NCBI GenBank assembly: GCA_963709505.1
Contig: CAVPXC010000033.1
Location: forward strand, 84,373-148,372
DNA: 64,000 bases
Source: CAVPXC01 sp963709505
GTDB taxonomy: Bacteria; Chloroflexota; Anaerolineae; JAAEKA01
Reading direction: 5' to 3'
Shown in pieces: positions 43,731 through 53,990 of this stretch. The notes under the pieces were generated by a model that saw only the letters and a list, made by a program, of their open reading frames with translations, had not been told where the DNA came from and ran no database searches. Both the position numbers and the translations under genes were made by a program. Positions within the stretch are counted from its first letter, which is position 1. Every line of letters begins with the position of its first letter.

Positions 43731-44123
43731 ATGGCCAGCAACGAAGAACGACTGCGGATTCTGAAGATGGTCGAGCAGGGCCAGATCACAGCAGAGGACG
43801 GCGCTCGCCTGCTTGAAGCGCTCAGCGCCGGCGAGCAGCGCCGGCAGTTGCCGTCGGGCGCATCGCAGACTGGGTCTGCGGCATCCGGGCGTTGGTTTCG
43901 CGTGCGGGTGACCGATCTCCAGACCGGCAAGAGTAAAGTGAACGTCAACATCCCTATGGGTTTGGTGAACGTCGGCATCAAGATGGGAGCACGCTTTGCC
44001 CCCGAGATGGAGGGATTTGATCTCGCCAACCTGGCGGAACTGGTGAGATCTGGCGCAACTGGCAAGCTGATCGAGGTCGAAGACACCGAGGACGGAGAGC
44101 GGGTTGAGATCTTTGTTGAGTAA
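43731..44123 (+). CDS. SHOCT-like domain protein with C-terminal domain
   Basis: The 130-residue protein begins with ERLRILKMVEQGQITAEDGARLLEALSAGEQ, the SHOCT-like helix pair, nearly the same as the tail of the 40527 gene. A linker is followed by a beta-rich part (RWFRVRVTDLQTGKSKVNVNIPMGLVNVGIKMGARFAPEM). This resembles proteins found beside YvlB-type stress proteins. Intact. Confidence 0.75.
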   Translation: MASNEERLRILKMVEQGQITAEDGARLLEALSAGEQRRQLPSGASQTGSAASGRWFRVRVTDLQTGKSKVNVNIPMGLVNVGIKMGARFAPEMEGFDLANLAELVRSGATGKLIEVEDTEDGERVEIFVE

Positions 44124-44152
44124 CTGCACACCGCCGCAATACACGGACAACA

Positions 44153-44183
44153 AACAGGCCGCCCCGAACGTGGGCGGCCTGTT
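44153..44183. terminator. Bidirectional terminator between convergent genes
   Basis: The stem AACAGGCCGCCC/GGGCGGCCTGTT separates the 43731 gene (+) from the anti-sigma-like gene (-). Confidence 0.75.
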
Positions 44184-44206
44184 GATTCGCAACGAAACAC
44201 CTGAAC

Positions 44207-44719
44207 TTACTTCCCCCTGTCGATTTGCCCGATGATCTGCAGCTCAGGGATGCCCTCCCGCGGCAACACCAGCCCCAAGCTATAACGCCGGTCAGTCGCA
44301 GGAACCACCAGGCTAAAATTGCCATCTGGGCTGATCTGACCGCTAGACACCAGTCCGCGACCATCAAACAGGCGCACCGGCGCATCGTGCCAACACGTGC
44401 ACCCGCCCATATCGGCGGTCAACTGGCCGAGCAACTGGCCGTCGAGACGCGTCAAACTGATATGCAACTGGTGCACATGGTCGTTCACTTCGCAGCTGGA
44501 GTTCTCCACCCACAGGTTTTGCTCACACCGAAGAACATTGACCGGAACCGTGTCGTCGCAAAAAACCTCTTGGGTTGACTGCAAAATCGATTGGTAGACG
44601 CTCGCTTCGGCCCGACAGGCATCGCACATTTCCAGATGGGCGGTGAACTCCATGCTGCCGTGTCCCAGGGCCAACGCCGCTAACTGATCATCCGCTAGAT
44701 GAGATTGTTCCTTATTCAT
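44207..44719 (-). CDS. Zinc-finger anti-sigma-factor-like protein
   Basis: The 170-residue protein opens with LADDQLAALALG and HLEMCDACRAE (residues 28-40), the H-x3-C-x2-C zinc motif of anti-sigma proteins. The rest (residues 60-165) is beta-rich (VHQLHISLTRLDGQLLGQL, GNFSLVVPATD) and has no membrane helix. It follows a sigma-like gene by 155 bp in the same direction, the usual sigma/anti-sigma order. It may be a soluble sensor. Confidence 0.7.
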   Translation of the reverse strand: MNKEQSHLADDQLAALALGHGSMEFTAHLEMCDACRAEASVYQSILQSTQEVFCDDTVPVNVLRCEQNLWVENSSCEVNDHVHQLHISLTRLDGQLLGQLTADMGGCTCWHDAPVRLFDGRGLVSSGQISPDGNFSLVVPATDRRYSLGLVLPREGIPELQIIGQIDRGK

Positions 44720-44874
44720 GGTTGCTTGTCTCTAGACAAGTTAAACGCTTTTTTCTTGGTTTTGTGTCAAGAATCACGAAAGATGCGATTTCAATAGAGA
44801 GTAACGAATAATCGGTTGAAACGAAGTCTCCGACCAATTCTGAATGCGCCCAATTCAACAAATCATGTGCCACC

Positions 44875-45833
44875 TCACACGTTAAGAAGCTGGAGCAGCG
44901 CCGGCCGGTTGCGGATCGCTTGCAGCACCTGTACTTTTGCCGCCAACACGTCGGCTTGGCTGGGGAACAGATGGGGATATCGATCGAGCACGAGCCGGTC
45001 AGGCCAGCCATCGACCAGGGCGTGCTGGAAAACCAGCGCCAGTCGCTCGTCGTCTTCGAGCACAACTACCTGGACATAGCGATTCAACACAAAGGGCGCC
45101 TTGCGCAGTCGTCGTGCCAGGCGAGTGCAAGTCGTTTCCACCTCACCGGGGAAAAACACACCTGGATACAGCGTGTACAGTTTGCGCGGCGGCAGGTCCT
45201 CGAGAAAATAGCCTCGGAACACCAACCATTCGTTCTTTGTCGTCAATACCCCATCGACCACTTCGTTGAGCAAGCTGTCGATAGCTTCCTGGCAAGCCAT
45301 CATCTCCTCGAACGTAGCGTTGCCATCGGGCACGGCCCGCAACACGAAGTCCATCCCGATTGCTTCAGCTTCTGTCAATGGCTCAACCACCTCGGGACAC
45401 GCCGGCGCGCAGCATCCAAGGCGAGGTTATTGACGAGGCGTCGCATGAAAGCCATGAGATGGCTCATGCTGGCGAAATTGAAGGTTCTGGCGGCCTCGGA
45501 ATTCATGAGGCGCAGCCAGACCTCCTGGACCATCTCGTCTTCCGTGTAGGCGCCGCGAATGACAGAGCCATGGCGGCCGTTTATCCAGCTTCGCACCCAT
45601 TTGAGCAGGTAGTGTTCACCGAGAAACTCCTCGGTACTGTAAAAAGTGTAGATAAACGCCCAAGCTTGTTCATCGCCATCTTGAACGGCGCGACGAAACA
45701 ACTCGAGGCAAAAGCTGTCGTCCCCGATGACGTGGGTGCGCAGCCGAGGACGTCGGGTGCGCAGATAGCGCATGGTTTCTTCCTGACATCGTTCGATCAG
45801 GTAGGTCAGGGAGGCTGTGAACAGTTCGGACAT
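44875..45833 (-). CDS. Sigma-70-family-like protein (frameshifted)
   Basis: The N-terminal 152 residues include a region-2-like block EDEMVQEVWLRLMNSEAARTF...LMAFMRRLVNNLALDAARRR. After a frame change near 45398 (one base missing by alignment) the protein continues with VEPLTEAEAIGMDFVLRAVPDGNATFEEMMACQEAIDSLLNE and RGYFLEDLPPRKLYTLYPGVF, an HTH-like region-4 position. Together about 318 residues. It is longer than a standard ECF sigma, and the C-terminal region is only loosely similar to region 4. It pairs with the anti-sigma-like gene downstream. Confidence 0.65.
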
Positions 45834-46234
45834 GGAACGCTATTGGCTACAGGTTCGGTGGTAGGTCAGGACAGCGCATGAGTTGGGCGACGCGCCGGGC
45901 CAGTTCAGCAACCCTGGCCGTGCCTGGCTGGTGGTTACACAGCACCCTGGTGCGGACGGGCTGATGCGGAATGGCAAAGGGCACTACGATTATAGCGCAC
46001 TTTGATGCAATAGTCCATAGGTTTGCATAGCGTGTAGCGTTGTGCTCGCATATCATGCGAATGTCGCCGTGTGATGCCGCCCCCCGACCGGGTATTCTCG
46101 CCGGGCTCAGCAGTCACATACAGTCTTTATAACTATCGTTGGCATAGTGTGCTGGGCTGTGGTACAATCACGCCATCTCCGCAGGCTACTTCGCAACTCC
46201 AGGCTCTCGTTCGATTGGGTCAACCCAGGGTGTG
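45834..46234. other. Spacer upstream of the LuxR-type gene, no gene seen
   Basis: No coherent coding frame. The 5' ends of the divergent sigma-like and LuxR-type genes lie here, so their promoters should be inside, but no clear -35/-10 pair was found. Confidence 0.4.
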
Positions 46235-47477
46235 ATGACCAAACGATCGACACCACAGGCGGCATCGTTTCTGTTAGTCACCAAGCTGCACTGGCCGGTC
46301 ACCGCAGCGCCACTGGTTCCGGCCCGCGTTTGATTGAGGAACTGACCAACGGGCCGAACCGCAGGCTGACGTTGATCTCCGCGCCGGCCGGCTACGGCAA
46401 GACCACCGTCGTCAACCAATGGCTCGACACAGTCAACCTCCCTGCGGCGTGGATTTCATTTGACGAACACGATAGTGATCTGGCGACCTTCCTGAGCTAT
46501 CTACTCGGGCGTCCGTTCCGTCTATCCGGATGCAGGCCATACCACTGAGTTGTTGCTGCGAGCGCCCGACCTCCCTTCCCCGGACCGGCTGGCGGATTTC
46601 CTGCTGCACGACCTGTTCTCTCCCCGGTCCGCTGATTCTGGTGTTAGACGATTACCACACGATCCAGACCCTGGACGTCCATGCTGTGATGAACCGGCTG
46701 GTGCAGCACATGCCGGCCCACGTCCACCTGGTCTTGACGACGCGTTCCGACCCGCCCTTATCGCTGGAGCGACTGCGCGGCCGTCAGCAACTTGCGAAAT
46801 CCGCAGGCGCAGACTTGCGTTTTACGCCCGAGGAAGCGGGCCAGCTCTTGCGCCAGATGCTCGGCGCTGCGGCAACAGACGAAACCGCGGCCCTGCTGGA
46901 GGAGAGTACGGAGGGGTGGGCTGTTGGCTTGCAATTGGCCGCCCTCTCCTTGCGCGGGCACGGCGATCCAGCCGCTTTCGCCAGAAGAATCACCCAGAAC
47001 GGCCACCAGCTTGCAGCTGACTATCTTCTTGCAGAGGTCTTGGAAGGGTTGCCTCAAACTCAGAGGGAGTGTTTGTTGCAGACCTCACTGCTGGATCGAT
47101 TTTGCGCTCCGTTGTGCGATGCGGTTCGGGGCGAGGCAAGCCACGATCTGACCGGCGAGGACTTCATACGTTCTGTGCGGCGATCCAATCTCTTTCTATT
47201 ACCCCTGGACGACGAGGGACTCTGGTTTCGCTACCATCAACTCTTCCGGCATTTGCTGCGCACCCGGCTGCAGCAGCACTTTACGGCTGCGGAGATCAGG
47301 GACATGCACGCCCGCGCGAGCGCCTGGTTCGCAGCTCATGGGTTGCTGGATGAGGCGATTATTCATGCAGTCAAGGCGGGGGATGTGAATCAAGCTGCAA
47401 AGCTAGTCGAAGACCAGGTGCATCCCTGCTTGGACCGTGAGGACTGGAGGCAAGTTGAGCGATGGATCGGGCTCTAG
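46235..47477 (+). pseudogene. MalT/LuxR-type ATP-dependent regulator, truncated and frameshifted
   Basis: Joining three frames from an ATG at 46235 gives FLLVTKLHWPVTAAPLVPAP, LIEELTNGPNRRLTLISAPAGYGKTTVV (Walker A), LLLRAPDLPSPDRLADFLLHDLFSP, PLILVLDDYHTIQ (Walker B) and SREC-type arginine-finger context RSDPPLSLERLRGR. This is the LAL/MalT STAND ATPase plan. The frame changes lie near 46330, 46507 and 46625. After WRQVERWIGL a TAG codon and the IS element follow, so the TPR-like and LuxR DNA-binding parts are missing. It cannot act as a DNA-binding regulator as it stands. Confidence 0.85.
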
Positions 47478-47653
47478 CCGGCGGAAGCGTTGAACCGCCC
47501 CAGATTATAGAGTTAGCCCTTAAATCCCAAGCCTTAAGGCTTGGGATATAAGGGCTTCCCGTGGGCTTCAGCACGCTTTAGCGATACGACACGATTTGGC
47601 GCTTGCGAGCAATGGGAGTATACTGAGGGTATCCTACATACGGCAGGTGATAG

Positions 47654-48067
47654 ATGGAGATACGCCAGTATTCTAAGCCCTACCATACAGACCAGAGCAT
47701 CATCTACAGTTGTCAGTACCATGTGGTTTGGTGTCCTAAATATCGTCGCAAGGTGCTTACTGGATCGGTTGAACCTCGGCTCAAGGAACTAATCCTTGAG
47801 AAGCAGGAAGAATACGGATACCAAGTGATCAATCTTGAGGTCATGCCAGACCATGTGCACTTGCTGATTGATGTCGATCCTCGGATTGGCATCATCAAGA
47901 TCGTTGGGATGATCAAGGGATACACTTCGCATCAACTGCGCCTTGAGTTTCCATGGCTGAAGAAACGACTGCCGACGCTGTGGACCCGCAGCAGGTTCAT
48001 CTCCACTGTCGGGGCGGTCACTTTGGAGATGGTCCAGTCGTACATCGACAACCAAAAGGGCCAATGA
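47654..48067 (+). CDS. tnpA: IS200-type Y1 transposase TnpA
   Basis: The 137-residue protein is complete: SIIYSCQYHVVWCPKYRRKVL, the HUH motif HVHLLID (about residue 68), and the catalytic Tyr in LEMVQSYIDNQKGQ (about residue 130). It should cut and rejoin single-stranded element ends at the hairpins. Intact, so the element could still move or mobilise relatives. Confidence 0.93.
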   Translation: MEIRQYSKPYHTDQSIIYSCQYHVVWCPKYRRKVLTGSVEPRLKELILEKQEEYGYQVINLEVMPDHVHLLIDVDPRIGIIKIVGMIKGYTSHQLRLEFPWLKKRLPTLWTRSRFISTVGAVTLEMVQSYIDNQKGQ

Positions 48068-49220
48068 ACGTTCAGAAGGCTTTCCGCTACCGCGTCTATC
48101 CCAGCCCTGCGCAGCAGCACTCGCTCGCCGTGCAGTTCGGCCATGCGCGGTTTGTCTACAACTGGACGCTGGCGGCGCGGCGGGATCATTACAAGCAGCA
48201 TGGCACGGGACTGAACTACAACGCCACCGCAACTTTGCTCAAGAGTTCAAGCGAAGCGAAGATCACGCTTGGCTGAAGGAAGCCGATAGCCAGGTCTTGC
48301 AGCAGAAGCTCATGGATCTTGATCGGGCCTACGTGAACTTCTTCGAGCACCGGGCGAAGTACCCGCGCTTCAAGCAGAAGCACGAGCCGCAGTCGATCCG
48401 CTATCCGCAGCGTTTCAAGTTCAACGGCAACCGCATCTATCTGCCGAAGGTAGGCTGGGTCAAGATCGTCTTGCATCGTCCTCTGGAAGGGACGCCCAAG
48501 AATGTCACCGTGTCGAAAACCAAGAGCGGTGAATACTATGCGTCTGTCCAGTGCGAGCTGCAAGTCGAGAAGCCCATGCCAAGCGGCCTGCCAGCGGTCG
48601 GCATCGACCTGGGCTTGAAACACTTCGCAGTGCTGTCCACCGGTGAAAAGATCGAGCATCCGCAGTATCTGCGCCAAGCGGAGAAGCGGCTGGTGCGCTT
48701 GCATCGCCGGTTGTCTCGCAAGCAAAAGGGCAGCGCCAACCGCAACAAGGCGCGTATGCGTGTCGCCCGCCAGAGCGAGACCGTCGCTCGTCAGCGCCAG
48801 GACTTCCTGCAAAAGCTCAGTTATCGCATGGTCACAGAGCATGGTCTGGTCAAACTCGAAACACTGAACGTCAAGGGTATGGTTCGCAACCACAGCCTGG
48901 CCAAGTCGATCAGCGACAGCGGCTGGGGCATGTTTGGCCGCATGTGCGAGTACAAGGCGCCCTGGCATGGCTCGGTCGTGGTGCGCATCGGCCGCTTCTT
49001 TCCGTCGTCGAAGACTTGCCATGTTTGTGGCGTGGTCGTAGACGGTCTGACCTTGGCCAACCGTATTTGGACCTGCGAAGCTTGTGGCACTGAGCATGAC
49101 CGGGATCACAATGCAGCCATCAACCTTTTGAATGCACCTACCGCGGGAGCCGCGGAAAGCACGCCTGTGGAGATCATGTCAGACGCAAAAGCCTTCGTGC
49201 CAGCGCGCAATGATCGTTGA
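48064..49220 (+). CDS. tnpB: TnpB RNA-guided nuclease (one frameshift)
   Basis: The N-terminal frame MNVQKAFRYRVYPSPAQQHSLAVQFGHARFVYNWTL changes near 48239 to QEFKRSEDHAWLKEADSQVLQQKLMDLDRAYVNFF. The RuvC-like residues are present: VGIDLGLKHFAVL (first Asp), KLETLNVKGM (Glu) and HDRDHNAAINLL (last Asp). The zinc finger is CHVCGVV...CEACGTE. TnpB proteins are guided by an RNA from the 3' end of the element and cut the donor site after excision. The frameshift (one base missing by alignment) would inactivate it unless it is a sequencing error. Confidence 0.88.
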
Positions 49221-49285
49221 AGCAGGAAGCCCAGGGGCTTAGCCCTGCGGCAGCCCGGCACGGGCCAGGGTAGCCCTGGGGGGAT
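49150..49285 (+). ncRNA. Probable guide (omega/reRNA) region at the 3' end of the IS element
   Basis: By analogy with characterised TnpB elements, the guide RNA overlaps the tnpB 3' end and ends at the right boundary. Here the region holds paired segments (CCCAGGGGCTTAGCCCTG; CCAGGGTAGCCCTGG). The guide would be the sequence just outside the right end. Confidence 0.35.
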
Positions 49286-51361
49286 AGCTCGCCTACAATC
49301 GCTTCCACACGACGGCAATGTGCTCGCCCACGCGGGCCGCGCTGCTCACCGGGCGCAACCATCACCGCGTCGGCGCGGGCATCATCGCCGAGTTCGCCAA
49401 CGACTTCGACGGCTACATCGGCGAGATTCCGCGCTCGTCGGCGACCATGGCGCGCATCCTGCACGACTACGGCTACGACACGGCCGCCTTCGGCAAATGG
49501 CACAACACGCCCATCACGGCCCTGACGCCGGCCGGCCCCTTCGACCAATACCCCACCGGGCTGGGCTTCAACTACTTCTATGGCTTCATCGCGGGCGAAA
49601 CCTCGCAATACGAGCCGCGCTGTGGCGCAACACGACGCCCGTCGAGCCGGAACACGCCGATGATTATCACCTGACCGAAGACCTGGCGCGCGACGCCATC
49701 GGCTACATCCGCACCAACCGGGCCCTGAACCCGGACAAGCCGCTCTTCCTCTACTTTGCGCCCGGCGCGGTCCACGGCCCGCATCATGTGCCGGCGGACT
49801 GGGCGAACAAGTACAGCGGCCAGTTCGACGACGGCTGGGAAGCGCTGCGCGAAAAGACGTTCGCCAAGCAGAAGGAACTGGGCTGGATTCCGCAGGAGGC
49901 CGAGCTGACGCCGATCATGCACGGCATGCAGCGCTGGGAGGATGTGCCCGACGAACAGCGCGCCTTCCAAACCCGCCTGATGGAGGTCTACGCCGGTTTC
50001 CTGGAGCACACCGACACCCAGTACGGCAAGATCGTCGACGAGCTGGAAGCCCTGGGCATCCTCGACAACACCCTCATCTTCTACATCGGCTCCGACAACG
50101 GCGCTTCGGCCGAAGGCCAGGCCGGCACCATCTCCGAGCTGCTGGCGCAGAACTTGATGGCCACGACGGTCGAGGAGCAACTTGAGGTGCTGGCGCGCGA
50201 CTACGGCGGCCTCGAGCGCGCTGGGCAGCGAACTGCTCGATTCGATGTACCATCACGGCTGGGCCTGGGCCGGCGACACGCCGTTCAAGTCGACCAAGCT
50301 GGTGGCGGCCCACTTCGGCGGCACGCGCACGCCCATGGTCGTCTCCTGGCCCAAGCGCATCAAGCCGGACGCAAGCGCCGCGCAGCCAGTTCCATCACGT
50401 CAACGATCTTGCCGCCACCCTCTACAACATTCTCGGCATCGACCCGCCCTTCGCGGTCGACGGCTTCGAGCAGGACCCGCTGGATGGCGTCTCCATGGCG
50501 TACAGCTTCGACGATGCCCAGGCTGCCGGGCAGAAGAAGGTCCAGTACTTCGACATCTACGCCAGCCGCGGCGTCTACCAGGACGGTTGGTTCGCCTGCG
50601 CCTTCGGCCCACGCGAGCCGTGGAATCGCACCGGCGCGAAAATAGCCGACTGGAATCCGGACAAGGATCAGTGGGAGCTGTACAACCTGGCCAAGGACTT
50701 TTCTCAGGCCAACGATTTGGCCGAGGAGATGCCCGCAAAGCTCCAGGCGATGAAGGACACCTTCACGATGCAGGCCACCGAGAACAAGGTCTTCCCTATC
50801 GGCGGCGCCTTCTATACCAGCGCCCTCCATCCGGAGGAGATCCGGTCTTCGACGCTGACCGAGTGGACCTTCTTCCCCGGCCAGGTGCGCATCCCCGAGT
50901 CGATGGCGCCCAAGTTTGTCAGCGGCCGCTCGAGCCGGGCCGTCATCCAGGCCAACGTGCCGGAGGGCGCGGCGGGCGTGCTCTTCTGCGTCGGCGGCCT
51001 CTCGGGCGGTTTCACCGTCTTCATGGACGACGGCCGCCTGTGCGCCGAGTACAACACGCTGGGCGTCTACCGCTACAAGGCGCGTTCGAAAGGTCCGATT
51101 CCCACCGGCGACGTCAAGATCGAAGTCGAACTGGTCTACGAGGAGAAGAAACCCCAGGCGCCGGCGGCCATCATTCTGCGCGCAAACGGCAAGGAAGTTG
51201 CCCGGGGCCGGGTCGAGCGTTCGGTGCCGGCCGGCTTTTCCGCCTCGGAGACCTTCGACATCGGCATCGACCTGGGGTCGCCGGTTGCGCTCGACTATCA
51301 TGAACGCGCGCCGTTCCCGTTCAGCGGGAAGATAGAGAAGATCCATTTCCAATATATCTGA
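49286..51361 (+). pseudogene. Type I sulfatase, 5'-truncated by the IS element (frameshifted)
   Basis: Coding sequence begins abruptly at YNRFHTTAM, followed by CSPTRAALLTGRNHHRVG, the CxPxR site where Cys becomes formylglycine. The N-terminal metal-binding strand (DDxG) expected about 60 residues earlier is absent; a stop codon and the IS right end are there instead. The rest has GKWH-type GKWHNTPI, YFAPGAVHGPHHVP, YIGSDNGAS and TPMVVSWPKRI, across frame changes near 49617, 50217 and 50380. The C-terminal domain (residues from 50495) is the beta-rich extension seen in the neighbour. It could not fold an active site as it stands. Confidence 0.85.
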
Positions 51362-51387
51362 GGAAGCAGCTCCTTGAACCGAAACCA

Positions 51388-51465
51388 GCCGCGGGTTTAC
51401 GCAGATCGACGCGGATTGGGCCTGTTTCCGGCTTTGATCCGTGAAGATCCGCGTGAACCCGCGGC
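51388..51465. repeat. Imperfect palindrome between the two sulfatase genes
   Basis: GCCGCGGGTTTACGCAGATC and GATCCGCGTGAACCCGCGGC-like arms; a common type of intergenic palindrome. No T-tract. Confidence 0.7.
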
Positions 51466-51489
51466 AGAGTAAGAAAGGAGATCAGCACC

Positions 51490-53844
51490 ATGGCACTCAC
51501 AGAATACACCCGAGGCACGACTTTCCCCGGCGTCGTCGGCCGCACCGCCGATGTTTCGACCCCCGCGTGGCCCAGCCCAACCGGGCCAAGGAGGGCGCGC
51601 CGAATGTGTTGTTCATCGTGCTGGACGACACCGGCTTCGGCCACCTCGGCTGCTACGGCAGCCCGATCAAGACGCCGAACATCGACGCGCTGGCCGCCGA
51701 TGGCTTGCTCTACAACAATATGCACACGACGGCGCTCTGCTCGCCGTCCCGCTGCGTGCATCATTACCGGCCGCAACCACCACTCGAACCACATGGGCTG
51801 TCTGGCCAACGGTTCGACCGGCTTCCTCGGCTACGACGGGTATATGCCGTTCGAGAACGGCATGCTCTCGGAGATCCTCAAGGAGCGGGGCTACAACACC
51901 TACTGCATCGGCAAGTGGCACCTCTCGCCGGAAGAGACGAACACCGCCGCCGGCCCGTATGACCGCTGGCCCCTCGGGCGCGGCTTTGAGCGTTTCTACG
52001 GCTTCCTCGGCGGCGACACCAATCAGTGGTATCCCGAGCTGATGGCCGACAACCATCAGGTGGAAGCGGAAAAGACGCCGGAGGAGGGCTATCACCTGAC
52101 GCCCGACCTGGTGGAAAAGGCGAAGACGTTTATCGCCGACGCCAAGCAGGTCGCCCCGAACAAGCCGTTCTTCATGTACTTTGCGCCGGGCGCGATGCAC
52201 TCGCCCCACCATGTGCCCAAAGAATGGGCGGACAAATACAAGGGCAAGTTCGACGGCGGCTGGGACGCCTACCGCAAGGAAGTGTTCGAGCGGCAGAAGC
52301 AGATGGGCATCATCCCGGCGGATACCGAACTTTCCCGCCATGACCCGGACGTGCAGGACTGGGACAGGCTCTCGGCCGATGAGCGCAGGCTCTACGCCCG
52401 CATGATGGAAGTGTTCGCCGGGTTCCTCGAACACACCGACCACTACATCGGCGAGCTGATCGCGTTCCTCAAGGAGCTGGGGGAGTACGAGAATACGCTC
52501 ATCATGCTCATCTCGGACAACGGATCGAGCGCGGAAGGCGGGCCGACCGGTTCGGTCAACGAGTGCCGCTTCTTCAACAACGTCCCGGACACGGTGGAGG
52601 ACGGCCTCAAGCACATCGACGAGATCGGTGGCCCGACGACGTTCAACCACTTTGCGTGGGGGTGGACCCATGCCGGCAATACCCCCTTCCGCCGCTGGAA
52701 GCGGGAGACCTACCGGGGCGGCACCAGCGACCCGTTCCTCCTCTCCTGGCCCAAAGGCATCAAGGCCAAGGGGGAGGTGCGGACGCAGTACGCCCATGCC
52801 ATCGACATGGTGCCGACGGTGCTGGATGCGCTCGGCATCGAACCGCCCACGTCGCTGCGCGGCGTCACGCAGGCGCCCATCGAGGGTGTGAGCCTGGTTT
52901 CCTCGTTTGAGGACGGCGGCGCGCCCGGCAAGCACATCACCCAGTATTTCGAAATGCTCGGCCATCGGTCGCTCTACCACGACGGCTGGCGCGCGGTCTG
53001 CCCGTGGCCCGGGGCATCGTTCACGGAATCCGGGCGGAAGTTCGGAGCGGAAATCACCGGTGACCTGCTCTCCGAGCTCGACGCCACCGGTTGGGAGCTC
53101 TATCATGTGGCGGAGGATTTCGCCGAGACCAAGAACCTGGCCGCCAAAGAACGCACCCGCCTGATCTCGATGATCAGCCTGTGGTACGTGGAAGCCGGGA
53201 AGTACAATGTCCTCCCGCTCGACGGCCGGGGCACCCAGCGCATCCCGCTGCCGCGGCCGCAGATCGCGGTGAACCGCACCCGCTACACGCTCTATCCGGG
53301 GACGCAGGCCATCGTCGCGGCGGCGGCCCCCAAGACGACGAATCGCGCCCACAGTTTCACCGCCGAGGTGGTGATTCCCGATGGCGGCGCGGACGGCGTT
53401 CTGCTCAGCATGGGCGGCAATGACGGCGGCTTCTCGTTCTACGTCCAGGACGGCAAACTCTGCTACCTCCACAACTATCTGGCGCTGGACTACTTCTACG
53501 TCAAAGCGGCGAAGCCCCTGCCGAGCGGGGCGCATTTCCTGAGCATGCAGTTCGAGCCGACCGGGAAACCGGACATCCCGAACGGCAAGGGGGTGGCGGC
53601 AAAAGTTACCCTCCTGCTGGACGGCAAGCCGATTGCCAGCGGGGAGTTGCCGCATACCATCCCGATCCGGATCGGCCAGGGCGGCGCGATGGTGGTCGGT
53701 GCGGATACGGGCGCGCCGGTGAATCCGGAATACAAGCCACCCTTCGCCTTCACGGGAACCCTCAAACGGGTCATCGTGGACGTGAGCGGCGAGGCCGTCA
53801 CCGACCATGAGGCGGAGATGAGGGTCTTCCTGCGCAAGCAGTAG
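51490..53844 (+). CDS. Type I sulfatase (arylsulfatase AtsA-like; two frameshifts near the start)
   Basis: AAGGAG precedes MALTEYTRGTTFPGVVGRT. The second frame gives GAPNVLFIVLDDTGFGHLGCYGSP (metal-binding DD) and TTALCSPSR (formylglycine Cys). The third continues CIITGRNHHSNHM, GKWHLSPEE, YFAPGAMHSPHHVP, LISDNGSSAEGGPTGS and a C-terminal beta-domain. The frame changes are near 51571 (one base missing) and 51755 (one extra). About 785 residues, the length of AtsA-type periplasmic sulfatases that also carry this C-terminal extension. No anaerobic maturase gene lies nearby. It is a close relative of the truncated copy upstream. Confidence 0.88.
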   Translation: MALTEYTRGTTFPGVVGRTADVSTPAWPSPTGPRRARRMCCSSCWTTPASATSAATAARSRRRTSTRWPPMACSTTICTRRRSARRPAACIITGRNHHSNHMGCLANGSTGFLGYDGYMPFENGMLSEILKERGYNTYCIGKWHLSPEETNTAAGPYDRWPLGRGFERFYGFLGGDTNQWYPELMADNHQVEAEKTPEEGYHLTPDLVEKAKTFIADAKQVAPNKPFFMYFAPGAMHSPHHVPKEWADKYKGKFDGGWDAYRKEVFERQKQMGIIPADTELSRHDPDVQDWDRLSADERRLYARMMEVFAGFLEHTDHYIGELIAFLKELGEYENTLIMLISDNGSSAEGGPTGSVNECRFFNNVPDTVEDGLKHIDEIGGPTTFNHFAWGWTHAGNTPFRRWKRETYRGGTSDPFLLSWPKGIKAKGEVRTQYAHAIDMVPTVLDALGIEPPTSLRGVTQAPIEGVSLVSSFEDGGAPGKHITQYFEMLGHRSLYHDGWRAVCPWPGASFTESGRKFGAEITGDLLSELDATGWELYHVAEDFAETKNLAAKERTRLISMISLWYVEAGKYNVLPLDGRGTQRIPLPRPQIAVNRTRYTLYPGTQAIVAAAAPKTTNRAHSFTAEVVIPDGGADGVLLSMGGNDGGFSFYVQDGKLCYLHNYLALDYFYVKAAKPLPSGAHFLSMQFEPTGKPDIPNGKGVAAKVTLLLDGKPIASGELPHTIPIRIGQGGAMVVGADTGAPVNPEYKPPFAFTGTLKRVIVDVSGEAVTDHEAEMRVFLRKQ

Positions 53845-53990
53845 CAGTGAGAGAATCAATCTGTGGCAACCCGAAAAACCAAGACTGGCACCGGGCTTGA
53901 CCGCACGATCCTGCCCCCGCCGTCACCCAAGTTCGGCGGTGGGCACGAGCCGGACCGTCAAGCCGAAATTCGGATTGCCCTGGACCAGGA

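Larger units (their letters stand above)
47515..49285 (+). mobile_element. IS200/IS605-family element with tnpA and tnpB
   Basis: The left end has a subterminal palindrome ATCCCAAGCC-TTAA-GGCTTGGGAT (47524-47547), and the right end has CCAGGGTAGCCCTGG and flanking imperfect hairpins (49232-49279). tnpA and tnpB lie between in the same direction with a 4-bp overlap. The boundaries are approximate because the family has no inverted terminal repeats or target duplication. The neighbours are a truncated regulator (left) and a truncated sulfatase (right). Confidence 0.85.

Noticed and set aside
46235..51361. Programmed frameshifting as the explanation for split frames
   Set aside because: The shifts occur in many unrelated genes, without slippery heptamers, and always in different positions; errors or decay explain them better.
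51667..53859. 730-residue minus-strand frame opposite the sulfatase
   Set aside because: It is an arginine-rich antisense frame arising from high GC; the plus strand has clear sulfatase motifs.
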